From the NCBI GenBank assembly GCA_003450735.1, contig DMEZ01000042.1, positions 24,387 to 82,639 of the forward strand: 58,253 nt of DNA. Reading direction: 5' to 3'. The DNA comes from Elusimicrobiota bacterium (GTDB lineage: Bacteria; Elusimicrobiota; Elusimicrobia; UBA1565). Under the pieces are notes generated by a model. It was not told the origin of the DNA and did no database searches. It saw only the letters and a list, made by a program, of their open reading frames with translations. Position 1 is the first letter of the stretch. Every line of letters starts with the position of its first letter. The position numbers and the translations under genes were made by a program. Of this stretch, positions 8,639 to 16,838 are shown one piece after another.

Positions 8639-9160
8639 ATGATGACGGCGGACCCCCGCAACATGCACGATTTCGCCGAGGTCTATGACCGCTACTTCGA
8701 CCGTGTCTACAACTACGTCCGCTACCGCGTCGAGGACGACGCGGCGGCCGACGACGTCGCGAGCCGCGTCTTCGAGAAGGCCCTCGGCCGCTGGGAGACC
8801 TTCGACCCCTCCCGCGGGGAGGTCGACGCCTGGCTCTTCGCCATCGCGCGCAGCGCCGTCATGGACCACTTCCGCTCGAAGCGCTGGCGCTCCTGGCTGC
8901 CGCTCGACCTCTTCCCCGAGCGGGCTTCGTCCGAGCCCGCCTCGGACGCGAAGCTGGCCGAAGCCGAGTCCCTCGACGAGCTCTCGGCGGCCCTCCAGGG
9001 CCTCGACGACCGGGCCCGCGACGTCCTGGCTCTCAAGTTCGAGGCCCGCATGACCAACCGCGCCATCGCCGAGCAGACGGGCCTGGGCGAGAGCCACGTG
9101 GCGGTCCTCCTCTTCCGCTCGCTCAAGAAGCTCCAGGCCGCGCTGAAGGATCGAACATGA
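8639..9160 (+). CDS. ECF-type RNA polymerase sigma factor
   Basis: 173 residues. Region 2 (VYDRYFDRVYNYVRYRVEDDAAADDVASRVFEKAL is the span, residues about 15-50) is followed by the WLFAIARSAVMDHFRSK element, and region 4 (LDDRARDVLALKFEARMTNRAIAEQTGLGESHVAVLLFRSLKKLQ span) lies at the C-terminus with a recognisable helix-turn-helix. Start ATG at 8639, with a second ATG one codon later. Its stop overlaps the start of a membrane protein gene by 4 nt (ATGA), the usual layout of an ECF sigma factor with its anti-sigma partner. Confidence 0.92.
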   Translation: MMTADPRNMHDFAEVYDRYFDRVYNYVRYRVEDDAAADDVASRVFEKALGRWETFDPSRGEVDAWLFAIARSAVMDHFRSKRWRSWLPLDLFPERASSEPASDAKLAEAESLDELSAALQGLDDRARDVLALKFEARMTNRAIAEQTGLGESHVAVLLFRSLKKLQAALKDRT

Positions 9161-9663
9161 ACGAAGACCAAGAAGCCCGGAAGTTCTCCGAAGAGCTGGA
9201 CGCCCTGCTCGAAAACGGGGAGACCTCCTCCAAGGACCCGGCCCTGGCCGCGGCCCGGCGTTTGGCGAAGGCGGACTTCAGCGCCCAGAGCCGCGTCCGC
9301 GAGAGCCTGCGCGCCCGCCTTCTAAAGGAAGGAGCGCCGGCGCCCTGGCCGCCCCTGCGCTTCGCGGCCGCCGCGGCCTGCCTGGCGCTGGCGCTCGGGC
9401 TGGGGAAGGTCTTCTGGAGGCAGGTCCCGGCCGCGCACGCGCCCCTCCCCTTCCTCCCGCCGCGCATGGAGGCGCGCGCGCCGGCCGTTCCGGAGACCCC
9501 TTTCCGCGCGATCCCGCACAAGGAGGTCTTCGCGACCGCCCAGGCCCGGGAAGTGCGCCAGGACGGGGTGCGTCTCGTCGTGTGGGAGCTGGAGGGCGGC
9601 TCGATCTCTTTAGAGACCCGCCGGATCACTCTGGAAGACATCTTCCGGACGCCGTCGCTGTGA
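9157..9663 (+). CDS. Single-pass membrane protein, probable anti-sigma partner
   Basis: 168 residues. A charged N-terminal cytoplasmic part of about 65 residues is followed by one transmembrane helix (near residues 68-85, AAAAACLALALGLGKVF) and an outer part of about 80 residues. The start overlaps the ECF sigma gene by 4 nt. Placement and topology fit an anti-sigma factor, but there is no HxxxCxxC zinc finger and I do not recognise the family. The outer part ends with a short beta-rich segment. The anti-sigma role is inferred from context only. Confidence 0.6.
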   Translation: MNEDQEARKFSEELDALLENGETSSKDPALAAARRLAKADFSAQSRVRESLRARLLKEGAPAPWPPLRFAAAAACLALALGLGKVFWRQVPAAHAPLPFLPPRMEARAPAVPETPFRAIPHKEVFATAQAREVRQDGVRLVVWELEGGSISLETRRITLEDIFRTPSL

Positions 9664-9685
9664 TGCCGTGCCAAGGAGGCGTGCC

Positions 9686-10144
9686 ATGAAGAACCTGCTC
9701 GCAGCGTTGCTCGCCCTGTCGTTCGCCGCGCCGGCGGCGGCCGAGGAGCCGAAGGGAGCCGGCCAGACGCCCTCGCCCCGGGCCCCGACCGTCACCTTCC
9801 TGCCCGACGGCTATCGGGGGGTCTCCCTGCCGGTCGATGGGCACCAGCTCGCCTTCATCAAGAAGGGCGACCGCGTGGACGTCCTGGTGACCTTCGAGGC
9901 GAATATGACGGACGCCAAGGAGAAGGTGACCGCGACCATCATGCAGAACCTGGTCGTCCTCGACGTGGTGAAGCCCGCGAAGCTCACCGACCCCGGGGTC
10001 ATCTTGCTCATCGTCAACCCGAACGAGGCGCAGTACGCGGCTCTGGCCCAGATCCAGGGCACCATCCACATCGTCCTCCGCGCGAAAGGGGACACCAAGA
10101 TGACGCCGATGGAGATGGCCGCGTTCCGCAAGCTCTTCAAATAG
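9686..10144 (+). CDS. Secreted CpaB/RcpC-like (SAF-related) domain protein
   Basis: 152 residues with a clear signal peptide (MKNLLAALLALSFAAPAAAEE). ATG at 9686 follows AAGGAGG. The mature part reads like the RcpC region of Flp-pilus protein CpaB: GYRGVSLPVDG, then FIKKGDRVDVLVTF, a QNLVVLDV strand, and VNPNEAQYAALAQIQGTIHIVLR. CpaB helps assemble Flp/Tad pili in the periplasm, but this protein lacks the N-terminal half of CpaB and no other pilus gene is nearby. It may be a stand-alone descendant. It is followed by a strong terminator. Confidence 0.6.
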   Translation: MKNLLAALLALSFAAPAAAEEPKGAGQTPSPRAPTVTFLPDGYRGVSLPVDGHQLAFIKKGDRVDVLVTFEANMTDAKEKVTATIMQNLVVLDVVKPAKLTDPGVILLIVNPNEAQYAALAQIQGTIHIVLRAKGDTKMTPMEMAAFRKLFK

Positions 10145-10160
10145 CGCCCATCGGGAACCT

Positions 10161-10204
10161 GCGGCCCCGCCCCCGGAGACGGGAGCGGGGCCGCCTGATT
10201 TTAT
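10161..10204 (+). terminator. Rho-independent terminator
   Basis: A 10-bp perfect stem GCGGCCCCGC/GCGGGGCCGC (10161-10170 with 10185-10194), extended inward by CCCG/CGGG around a GAGA tetraloop, followed by a T-rich tract (10198-10204). It ends the sigma/RcpC-like transcript. Confidence 0.88.
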
Positions 10205-10215
10205 AGACTAGCCCC

Positions 10216-11568
10216 GTGAGCGCCCTCACCCGCCTCCTGAGCGCAGCGGCCTCCGCCTTGGCCGTCCTGAGCGTGCTCGCCTCTCTGGGGGCGGCCTCGC
10301 TGATCTCGCGCTTCCCCCCGCCCTCCACCTTCTCGGAGCTCTTCCCGGCCGGCAACCCCTCCGTGGCCGAGGCCCGCTTCTGGCGCCCCTCCTGCAACGG
10401 GGTCGTCTGCAAGCTCTGCCCCTTCGAGTGCTTCCTGCCCGAGGGCGCTCGCGGGCGCTGCAAGGTGCGCCTGAACTCGGGCGGACATCTCAAGACCCTG
10501 GTCTACGCGCGGCCGGTCTCGGTGCACGTGGACCCCATCGAGAAGAAGCCCGTCTTCCACCTCCTGCCGGGAAGCTGGATCTATTCGCTCGCGACCATGG
10601 GCTGCAACCTGCGCTGCACCGCCTGCCAGAACTGGGAGATCTCCCAGGCCTTCCCCGAGCAGGCGCCCGCGAAGGTCGTCGCCCCTTCCGGCATCGCCCT
10701 CTCCGTGAGCCCGGACGGGAGGATGTCCGGCTCCCTCCAGCAGAAGGAGTACGCCCTGATGACGCCCAAGGACGTGGTGGACGCCGCCCTCGCCACCCGC
10801 TCGAGGTCCATCGCCTACACCTACAGCGAGCCGGCCGTCTTCTACGAGTACATGCTCGACACCGCCCGGCTGGCCCGGGAGAAGGGTTTGCGCAACGTGA
10901 TGGTCAGCGGCGGCTACATCAACCGGGCCCCGCTCGAGGAGCTCGCCCCGTACCTGGACGTCGTGAAGATCGACCTCAAGGGGTTCGACGAGGGCTTCTA
11001 CCGGCGCTACGCCGGCGGCGAGCTGAGCTCGGTGCTCCGCACCCTCAAGGACCTCCATGAGCTCGGCGTGCTCACCGAGGTCGTCAACCTGGTCGTCCCG
11101 ACCTTGAACGACGGCCCCGAGGACCTCCGGCGCCTGAGCGCCTGGGTGCGCGAGAACCTCGGCCGTGACACCCCGCTCTTCTTCTCCCGCTTCCATCCCA
11201 ACTACCGCCTGCAGAACCTGCCGCAGACCCCCGACGAGACCCTCGCGAAGGCCCGGGACATCGCCCTGAAGGAAGGCCTGCGTTTCGTCTACGTCGGGAA
11301 CGTGCCGGGCCACCCCGGCGAGAACACCACCTGTCCCAAGTGCAATCGCATCCTCGTGCGCCGGGTCGGCTACGCGGTGCTCGAGAACCTTCTCACCCCC
11401 AACAAGGGCCGCTGCCCCTACGACGGCACGAAAGTCCCGGGCGTCTGGGTGGACGAGCCGCCCAAGCCCGTGGCGGCAGGGCCGAAAGGGGATCCCTGCC
11501 AGGACTGCGGCCGTCCGGACTGCCGCGGCTGCCCAGTCCAGCACGGCGCGGAGGGATCCGATGACTAG
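10216..11568 (+). CDS. amrS: AmmeMemoRadiSam system radical SAM enzyme
   Basis: A radical S-adenosylmethionine enzyme of the AmrS family, found together with Memo and AMMECR1 proteins; its reaction is not established. 450 residues. The CxxxCxxC cluster motif is visible as CNLRCTAC (Cys130, Cys134, Cys137), preceded by a cysteine-rich lead-in (CNGVVCKLCPFECF) and followed by a TYSEPAVFYEY segment and an IDLKGFDEGFYRRYAGG segment typical of the family. More Cys pairs near the C-terminus (CPKCN, CQDCGRPDC) look like metal sites. The start is GTG at 10216, giving a hydrophobic N-terminal helix (about residues 12-31), unusual for a radical SAM enzyme. It overlaps the next gene by 8 nt. Confidence 0.9.
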   Translation: MSALTRLLSAAASALAVLSVLASLGAASLISRFPPPSTFSELFPAGNPSVAEARFWRPSCNGVVCKLCPFECFLPEGARGRCKVRLNSGGHLKTLVYARPVSVHVDPIEKKPVFHLLPGSWIYSLATMGCNLRCTACQNWEISQAFPEQAPAKVVAPSGIALSVSPDGRMSGSLQQKEYALMTPKDVVDAALATRSRSIAYTYSEPAVFYEYMLDTARLAREKGLRNVMVSGGYINRAPLEELAPYLDVVKIDLKGFDEGFYRRYAGGELSSVLRTLKDLHELGVLTEVVNLVVPTLNDGPEDLRRLSAWVRENLGRDTPLFFSRFHPNYRLQNLPQTPDETLAKARDIALKEGLRFVYVGNVPGHPGENTTCPKCNRILVRRVGYAVLENLLTPNKGRCPYDGTKVPGVWVDEPPKPVAAGPKGDPCQDCGRPDCRGCPVQHGAEGSDD

Positions 11569-13033
11569 GCTCGCGGCCCTGACCCTTGCGGCGCTCCTGC
11601 CGGCCTGCGCAGCCGCGGAGAAGCGCGTCTGCGCCGTGGCGGGAGCGTTCTACCCGGGAGAACCCGGCGCGCTCAAGCAGACCGTGTCCGCCTACCTCGC
11701 CAAGGCGCCCGAGCCGCCCAAGCTGCCGGGGCCGGTCGTCGGCCTCCTCGTCCCGCACGCGGGCTACGCCTATTCCGCCCCCACCGCCGCGCAGGCCTAT
11801 AAGGCCGTCTCAGGCGCTTACGACACGGTGGTCGTCATCGGCGCGGCCCACACCGCCCGGGTCGCCGCCGCCGCGCTCTACGACGGGGAGGCCTTCGAGT
11901 CCCCCCTGGGCGACGTCCCGCTCGAGCGCAACCTCATCGCCCTCCTGCTCAAAAACAAGGCGCTCTTCGAGGACCTGCCCAAGGCGCACCTGCGCGAGCA
12001 CTCCATCGAGGTCCAGCTCCCCTTCCTGCTCTCCCGCCTCGAACCGGGCTTCAAGCTCGTCCCCATCGCCATGAACACCGAGGACCCCTCCGTCGCCGAG
12101 AAGGTCGGCCGGACGCTCGGCGCAGCCCTCAAGGAGAAGAAGGCCCTGCTGGTCGTCTCCTCAGACCTCTCGCACTACCCCACGGGGGCGCTGGCGCGGA
12201 AGGTGGACCGCACGAGTCTGCTCGCCCTCGAGCGGCTCGACCCGGGCTATTTCTGGCTGACCAACCGCGTCCTCATGGCTCGGCGCGAGAAGGATCTGGA
12301 TTGCACCTACTGCGGCGAAGCGAGCCTCCTCGCCGGGATGGCCGCCGCGAAGGCCCTCGGCGCCGACCGGGGCGTCCTGCTCGGCTATACGAACTCCGCG
12401 GAGACGCCCCTGGGCGAGCCCGGCCGCGCGGTGGGCTACGCGGCGATGGCCTTCGTCAGGTCCGGCCGGCCCGCCTCCTCCGAGATCCGGCTGAGCGGCG
12501 CGCAGAAAAAAGCCCTGCTCTCGCTCGTCCGCGAGACCATCGCGCTCGGGCTCGACGGCAAGAGAGCCCCCTCCGCCCTCTCGGAGGATCCCGTCCTCAA
12601 CCTTCCCTCCGCCGTCTTCGTCACCTTGACCGAGAACGGCCGTTTGCGCGGCTGCATCGGCACCACCGAGGCCCGCGGCACCTTGAAGGACGCGGTCGCC
12701 TACGGGGCCTACTCGGCGGCCTTCGAAGACCACCGCTTCAAGCCGGTGACCCGCGAGGAACTGCCGAAGCTGCACGTGGAGGTCTCCCTGCTCTCCCCCG
12801 CCGCGCCGGTTTCAGGCCATGAGGCCGTCGTCCCGAAGACGCACGGGGTCATCCTCTCTCAAGGCGGTCATGCAGGCCTCTTCCTGCCCCAGGTCTGGGA
12901 GCAGATCCCCAGGAAGGAGGAGTTCCTCGGCGAGCTCTGCTCGCAGAAGGCCGGCCTTCCCTCCGACTGCTGGAAGGACCCCAAGACGAAGATCCAGGTG
13001 TTCACCGTCAGCGCCTTCGAGGAGCCAAAATGA
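11561..13033 (+). CDS. Fused AmmeMemoRadiSam proteins B and A (Memo-AMMECR1), with export signal
   Basis: 490 residues with two domains. Residues about 25-290 are a Memo domain: VAGAFYPGEP, VPHAGYAYSAP, an AAHTA segment, EHSIEVQLPFL and SSDLSHYPTG, i.e. the His/Cys/Asp metal-site pattern. Residues about 305-490 are an AMMECR1 domain: PSAVFVTL, RGCIGTTEA, a FEDHRFKPVTREELP stretch and a C-terminal QVWEQIP. Memo domains normally begin near residue 1, but here a hydrophobic MTRLAALTLAALLPACAAAE leader precedes it, which looks like a signal peptide, possibly a lipoprotein one. Domain fusion and co-transcription with amrS support one functional module; its biochemical role is unknown. Confidence 0.88.
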   Translation: MTRLAALTLAALLPACAAAEKRVCAVAGAFYPGEPGALKQTVSAYLAKAPEPPKLPGPVVGLLVPHAGYAYSAPTAAQAYKAVSGAYDTVVVIGAAHTARVAAAALYDGEAFESPLGDVPLERNLIALLLKNKALFEDLPKAHLREHSIEVQLPFLLSRLEPGFKLVPIAMNTEDPSVAEKVGRTLGAALKEKKALLVVSSDLSHYPTGALARKVDRTSLLALERLDPGYFWLTNRVLMARREKDLDCTYCGEASLLAGMAAAKALGADRGVLLGYTNSAETPLGEPGRAVGYAAMAFVRSGRPASSEIRLSGAQKKALLSLVRETIALGLDGKRAPSALSEDPVLNLPSAVFVTLTENGRLRGCIGTTEARGTLKDAVAYGAYSAAFEDHRFKPVTREELPKLHVEVSLLSPAAPVSGHEAVVPKTHGVILSQGGHAGLFLPQVWEQIPRKEEFLGELCSQKAGLPSDCWKDPKTKIQVFTVSAFEEPK

Positions 13034-14232
13034 CCGCCCTCTCCTGCCTGCTCTCGCTGCTGCTCTCGCCGGCGTCGGCCGCCGGCTTCGTGAAAGCCCG
13101 GGGGGCGGAGCTCATCGCTCCCGATGGGAAGCCCCTGATCACCAAAGGCATCGGGCTCGGGAACTGGCTCGTCCCCGAAGGCTACATGTTCCACTTCGAG
13201 AAGGTCGTGGCCCCCCGGCAGATCCAGGAGGTCTTCGAGGAACTCGTCGGCCCCGAGGAGGCCCGCCAGTTCTGGGAGCGCTGGTACGACGAGTACACCG
13301 CGAAGGAGGACCTCCTCCGCATCCGGTCGCTCGGCTTCGACCTCATCCGCATCCCCTTCAACGCGAAGCTGCTCAATCCGGAGGAGCACCCGGAGCTCTG
13401 GGATGAACGCCAGCTGAACCGCCTCGAGCGGACGGTCGACTGGGCCAAGGAGGCCGGGCTGTGGGTGGTGCTCGACCTGCACGCCGCCCACGGCGGCCAG
13501 ACCGGCGACAACATCGACGACAGCGCGGGCACCCCCTGGCTCTACGAGAGCGAGGCGAGCCGCGCCCGCACCCTGGAGGTCTGGCAGCGCGTGGCCGAAC
13601 GCTTCAAGGACGAGCCGGCCGTGCTGGGCTACGAGCTCCTCAACGAGCCCATCGCCGACCACGCCGACAAGAAGAAGTACAACCCGATGCTCGAGCCCCT
13701 GTACAGAGACATCGTCGAGGCCATCCGCGAAGCCGACCAGGAGCACCTGATCTTCCTCGGCGGAGCGCAGTGGAACACGGAGTTCTCCATGTTCAAGTCG
13801 ACGTTCGACCCGAACACGGCGTACGCCTTCCACCGCTACTGGGCCGACCCCTCGGACGCGGGCCTCAAGACCTATCTGGAGACCCGCGCCCGGCTCGGCG
13901 CCCCGATGTGGATGAGCGAGTCCGGCGAGAACACCGACGAGTGGGTGGCCGCCTTCCGGACGACCCTGGAGAAGAACGGCATCGGCTGGGCGTTCTGGCC
14001 CTACAAGAAGATGGACTCGACCTCGAGCGTGGTCTCCTTCGAACGGCCGCCCCACTGGGACAAGGTCATCGCCTACGCCGACAAGCTGCGCGGCGGCACC
14101 TACGAGGAGAAGCGCAAGGCCCGCCCGACCCTCCAGGAAAGCCGCGAGGCTCTGGAAGGCCTGCTCAAGAACATCCGCCTCGAGCGCTGCCGGACGAACG
14201 AAGGGTACCTGAAGGCGCTCGGCCTCAAGTGA
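13030..14232 (+). CDS. Secreted glycoside hydrolase family 5 (cellulase-like)
   Basis: 400 residues with a signal peptide (MTALSCLLSLLLSPASAAG). The (beta/alpha)8 GH5 features are visible: IGLGNWLVPEG at the first strand, FDLIRIPFN, WVVLDLHAAHGGQ, the acid/base Glu206 in LLNEP, the HRYW segment, the nucleophile Glu297 in WMSESGE and WAFWPYKK near the end. The enzyme should cleave a beta-glycan with retention; substrate cannot be told. The start overlaps the preceding stop (ATGA), so it is translationally coupled to the Memo-AMMECR1 gene, an unusual partnership. Confidence 0.9.
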   Translation: MTALSCLLSLLLSPASAAGFVKARGAELIAPDGKPLITKGIGLGNWLVPEGYMFHFEKVVAPRQIQEVFEELVGPEEARQFWERWYDEYTAKEDLLRIRSLGFDLIRIPFNAKLLNPEEHPELWDERQLNRLERTVDWAKEAGLWVVLDLHAAHGGQTGDNIDDSAGTPWLYESEASRARTLEVWQRVAERFKDEPAVLGYELLNEPIADHADKKKYNPMLEPLYRDIVEAIREADQEHLIFLGGAQWNTEFSMFKSTFDPNTAYAFHRYWADPSDAGLKTYLETRARLGAPMWMSESGENTDEWVAAFRTTLEKNGIGWAFWPYKKMDSTSSVVSFERPPHWDKVIAYADKLRGGTYEEKRKARPTLQESREALEGLLKNIRLERCRTNEGYLKALGLK

Positions 14233-14864
14233 GACGTCCGCTCCTGCTCCTCCCCCTCCTGGCTTTGGCCTGCGCCCTGCCTGGACCCCTGCGCCGGCAG
14301 GCGGACTCGGACCTCGCCTTCGCGCGCACGCTCCGCGGGCCGGACGCCTCCCCCCTGCACCGGAAGCTTTTCGGCGACTCCCCGCTGGATGGCGGGCTCT
14401 ACGAGGCGTTCTTCAAGGCCCGGGTGACGCACCTGCGCGGGGCGGGCGTCCTCACCGGCTGCGCGGACGCCATCGCCTGCCACGGCGCGATGAAGACCGT
14501 GCGTCTCACGGAGAGGTACGCCGACCCCCGCCTGCCGCAGATCGTGCGCCTCTCCCTGCTTTTGCACGAGGCGCGCCACAGCGACGACGGCTCCTACGAC
14601 CATTTCACATGCTCCTCGAAGCTGCAGGGGCCCGACGGCAGGCCCCTGCGCAGCCCCTACCTGGACGTCGAGGTCGGCGGCCTGCGGGCCTGCGACGAGG
14701 ATCCCCTGGGCGCCTACGGGGTGCAGATCGTCATGCTGAGGAACGTCCAGCGCTTTTGCGAGACCTGCGAGCCGGAGGTCAAAGCGGAAGCCCGCCGCTA
14801 CGCGGATTTCCTGATGAACCTCGTCGTATCCGAAGAGGCCAGAAGAGAATTAGCATCCGATTAG
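14229..14864 (+). CDS. Putative lipoprotein with HExxH motif
   Basis: 211 residues from a GTG start that overlaps the GH5 stop (GTGA). The N-terminus is a lipobox-type signal (LLLLPLLALAC, Cys near residue 15), so the protein is probably lipid-anchored. A zinc-protease-like HEARH motif lies near residue 117 within LLLHEARHSDDG, followed by several cysteines (CSSK, LRACDED, CETCEPE) that could form disulfides. No family is recognised; a metallopeptidase or metal-binding role is a guess from the HExxH only. It is the last gene of the tightly overlapping amrS-amrBA-GH5 set. Confidence 0.75.
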   Translation: MRRPLLLLPLLALACALPGPLRRQADSDLAFARTLRGPDASPLHRKLFGDSPLDGGLYEAFFKARVTHLRGAGVLTGCADAIACHGAMKTVRLTERYADPRLPQIVRLSLLLHEARHSDDGSYDHFTCSSKLQGPDGRPLRSPYLDVEVGGLRACDEDPLGAYGVQIVMLRNVQRFCETCEPEVKAEARRYADFLMNLVVSEEARRELASD

Positions 14865-14883
14865 CCGTTCCAGAGGAGCCCTC

Positions 14884-14964
14884 ATGCCCGCCGAGAACGC
14901 CGCCGCCTTGTACGGATGGGCGTTCCTCCTGCTCTCTTTCGCGTTCCGGCACCTATGGAGGTAG
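14884..14964 (+). CDS. Candidate 26-residue membrane microprotein
   Basis: ATG at 14884 is preceded by AGAGGAG at good spacing, and the ORF ends in TAG four bases before the next ATG. The peptide MPAENAAALYGWAFLLLSF plus seven more residues is one hydrophobic helix with a basic end. The GGAGG used by the following AsmA-like gene lies inside its last codons, as expected for coupled genes. It is too short for statistics and could instead be leader sequence. Confidence 0.4.
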   Translation: MPAENAAALYGWAFLLLSFAFRHLWR

Positions 14965-14968
14965 CACC

Positions 14969-15712
14969 ATGAAGAAGCTCTTCTTCTACGGCCTCGGGGC
15001 TTGTCTAACGGTCGGGCTCGCCGTCCTCGTCGTCATGGTTCTGAAGCTGGGGACCCTCGTGAAGACCGCGGTGGAGACCCTGGGCCCGAAAGTGACCCGG
15101 ACGGAAGTCCGCCTGAAGTCCGTGACCCTCTCCCCGTTCTCCGGAAGCGGAAAAATCCGCGGCCTCTTCATCGGCAACCCGGCCGGGTTCAAGTCCGGGA
15201 GCGCCTTCAAGCTCGACTCGGTGCGCGTGAGCGTGGACCTCAAATCCCTGCGCACCGACCGCGTGTTCATCAAGGAGATCGTGGTGGACGGCCCCGAGGT
15301 CACCTACGAAGGAAGCCTCTCGGGCAGCAACCTCGCGCGCCTCCAGAAGAACGTGGAATCCTATGCCCCGGCGGCCCCGGAGCCGAAGGAAGCCGAGCCC
15401 GGCAAGCCGATGAAGGTGGAGATCGGGCTCTTCAAGGTGACGAATGGGAAGGTGAACCTCGGCCTCTCCGCGCTCGGAGGCAAGGGCGTCACCGTCCCCC
15501 TCCCGGACATCGAGCTCCGCGATATCGGCCGCGAGTCCGGCGGGGTGAGCGCCGACGAGGCCGCCAAGAAGATGCTGGGCGCGCTCAACGGCGCCGCGCT
15601 CAAGGCCGCGGGCGGCTCGAGTTCCCTTCTCAAGAGCGGGACGGATGCGCTCGACGGCGCGAAGAAGGCCGCCCTCGGCGCGGTAAAGGGCATTTTCGGC
15701 GGGACGAAATAA
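14969..15712 (+). CDS. AsmA-like inner-membrane-anchored protein
   Basis: 247 residues. An N-terminal membrane anchor (about residues 5-30) is followed by a beta-rich region with the AsmA-family signature SGSGKIRGLFIGNPAGFKSG and repeated strands such as VRVSVDLKSLRTDRVFIKEI and VVDGPEVTYEG. AsmA-like proteins sit between inner and outer membrane and are linked to lipid transport. This member is short and ends in a Gly/Ala/Lys-rich helix, so it holds only the AsmA N-terminal module. Start ATG at 14969 follows GGAGG. An ompA-like gene follows within 40 bp. Confidence 0.8.
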   Translation: MKKLFFYGLGACLTVGLAVLVVMVLKLGTLVKTAVETLGPKVTRTEVRLKSVTLSPFSGSGKIRGLFIGNPAGFKSGSAFKLDSVRVSVDLKSLRTDRVFIKEIVVDGPEVTYEGSLSGSNLARLQKNVESYAPAAPEPKEAEPGKPMKVEIGLFKVTNGKVNLGLSALGGKGVTVPLPDIELRDIGRESGGVSADEAAKKMLGALNGAALKAAGGSSSLLKSGTDALDGAKKAALGAVKGIFGGTK

Positions 15713-15749
15713 TGCTATTTTCAAAAAACAGCCGCACAGGAGACCCCTC

Positions 15750-16838
15750 ATGACAAAGACGCTGCGCTGCGCCCTCGCCGTCCTGCTCCTTGCCTCCGCC
15801 GCGGGGGCCGAGGACCTCGGCGGGAAAGTCGGGCTCGGCCTCTACAGCGGAGCCGCCGTCCCGATGGGCTCCCGCTGGCTGCGCGAGAACTCCGACGCAG
15901 GGCTGGGTCTCGGAGGCTGGGTGCGCTACTACGCCGACCGGCGCTGGGGAACGGAGCTCTCCTACCAGACCGAGCGCTTCGACAGCGAAGCCCGCTCCCG
16001 CGTGAACCCGTTCCTGGTCTCCGCCCTCTACCAGTTCGCGCCGGAGAGCCCGTGGAACCCGAACGCGCACGCCGGGCTGGGCTGGGCCGAGGTCCGGAGC
16101 ATCCCGGACGGCTCTCTCTCCGCCTTCGCGCTGAAGCTGGGCGTGGGCGCCGACATCTTCGCGTGCCCTCATTTCTCCGTCGGTGCGGCCGCCGACTACG
16201 TCTACGCGCGGCGAGGCGAGGCGCACCTGCTCCTGCTCGGCCTGAACCTCGGGTTCTGGCCCTTCCGCGTCGGTGAAGAGCCCACGGCCCTCGTCCGCGT
16301 GCGGCCGGACACCGACCGCGACGGAGTGTTCGACGACATCGACAGCTGCCCCGACACCCCGGTGGGGAACGCGGTGGATGGACGCGGCTGCCTGCTCGAC
16401 GCCGACAGGGACGGCATCCTGAACGCCAAGGACCAGTGCGCGAACACCCCGGCCGGCACCCCGGTCAACTCCATGGGCTGCCCGAAGGAGCAGACGGTCG
16501 CCATCGAGCTCGCGATCGTGTTCGACACGGCGAAGTCCGACATCAAGCCGGAATACGACCCCCAGCTCAAGAAGGTGGCCGAGTTCCTGCAGCTGTACCC
16601 GGACGTCACGGTGGAGATCGAGGGGCATACCGACAACGTGGGCGACGAGGCCGCGAACGTCACCCTCTCCCAGCAGAGGGCCGAGAGCGTGCGCGAGGCG
16701 CTGATGAGCCGCTTCGGCGTCGACGGCGCGCGCCTGAGCGCGAAAGGCTACGGCCCCTCGAAGCCGGTGGACACCAACGACACGCCCGAAGGGCGCCAGA
16801 AGAACCGGAGGGTCGTCGCGACCTTCACCGCCAAGTAA
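15750..16838 (+). CDS. OmpA-family outer-membrane protein with TSP3-like repeats
   Basis: 362 residues: signal peptide (1-19); a beta-barrel of about 165 residues with alternating hydrophobic strands (GLGLYSGAAVPMG, WVRYYADRRWGTELSYQ and on to LLLLGLNLGFWPF); two calcium-binding TSP3-like repeats (DTDRDGVFDDIDSCPDTP and DADRDGILNAKDQC); and a C-terminal OmpA domain with VFDTAKSDIKP, VEIEGHTDNVGDEAANVTLS and NRRVV, the peptidoglycan-binding pattern. It anchors the outer membrane to the cell wall. AGGAG precedes ATG. A strong terminator follows directly. Confidence 0.93.
   Translation: MTKTLRCALAVLLLASAAGAEDLGGKVGLGLYSGAAVPMGSRWLRENSDAGLGLGGWVRYYADRRWGTELSYQTERFDSEARSRVNPFLVSALYQFAPESPWNPNAHAGLGWAEVRSIPDGSLSAFALKLGVGADIFACPHFSVGAAADYVYARRGEAHLLLLGLNLGFWPFRVGEEPTALVRVRPDTDRDGVFDDIDSCPDTPVGNAVDGRGCLLDADRDGILNAKDQCANTPAGTPVNSMGCPKEQTVAIELAIVFDTAKSDIKPEYDPQLKKVAEFLQLYPDVTVEIEGHTDNVGDEAANVTLSQQRAESVREALMSRFGVDGARLSAKGYGPSKPVDTNDTPEGRQKNRRVVATFTAK

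Noticed and set aside
8540..9097. Upstream extension of the galT frame
   Set aside because: It overlaps the divergent ECF sigma gene; the conserved GalT N-terminus and AGGAG both point to the ATG at 8539.
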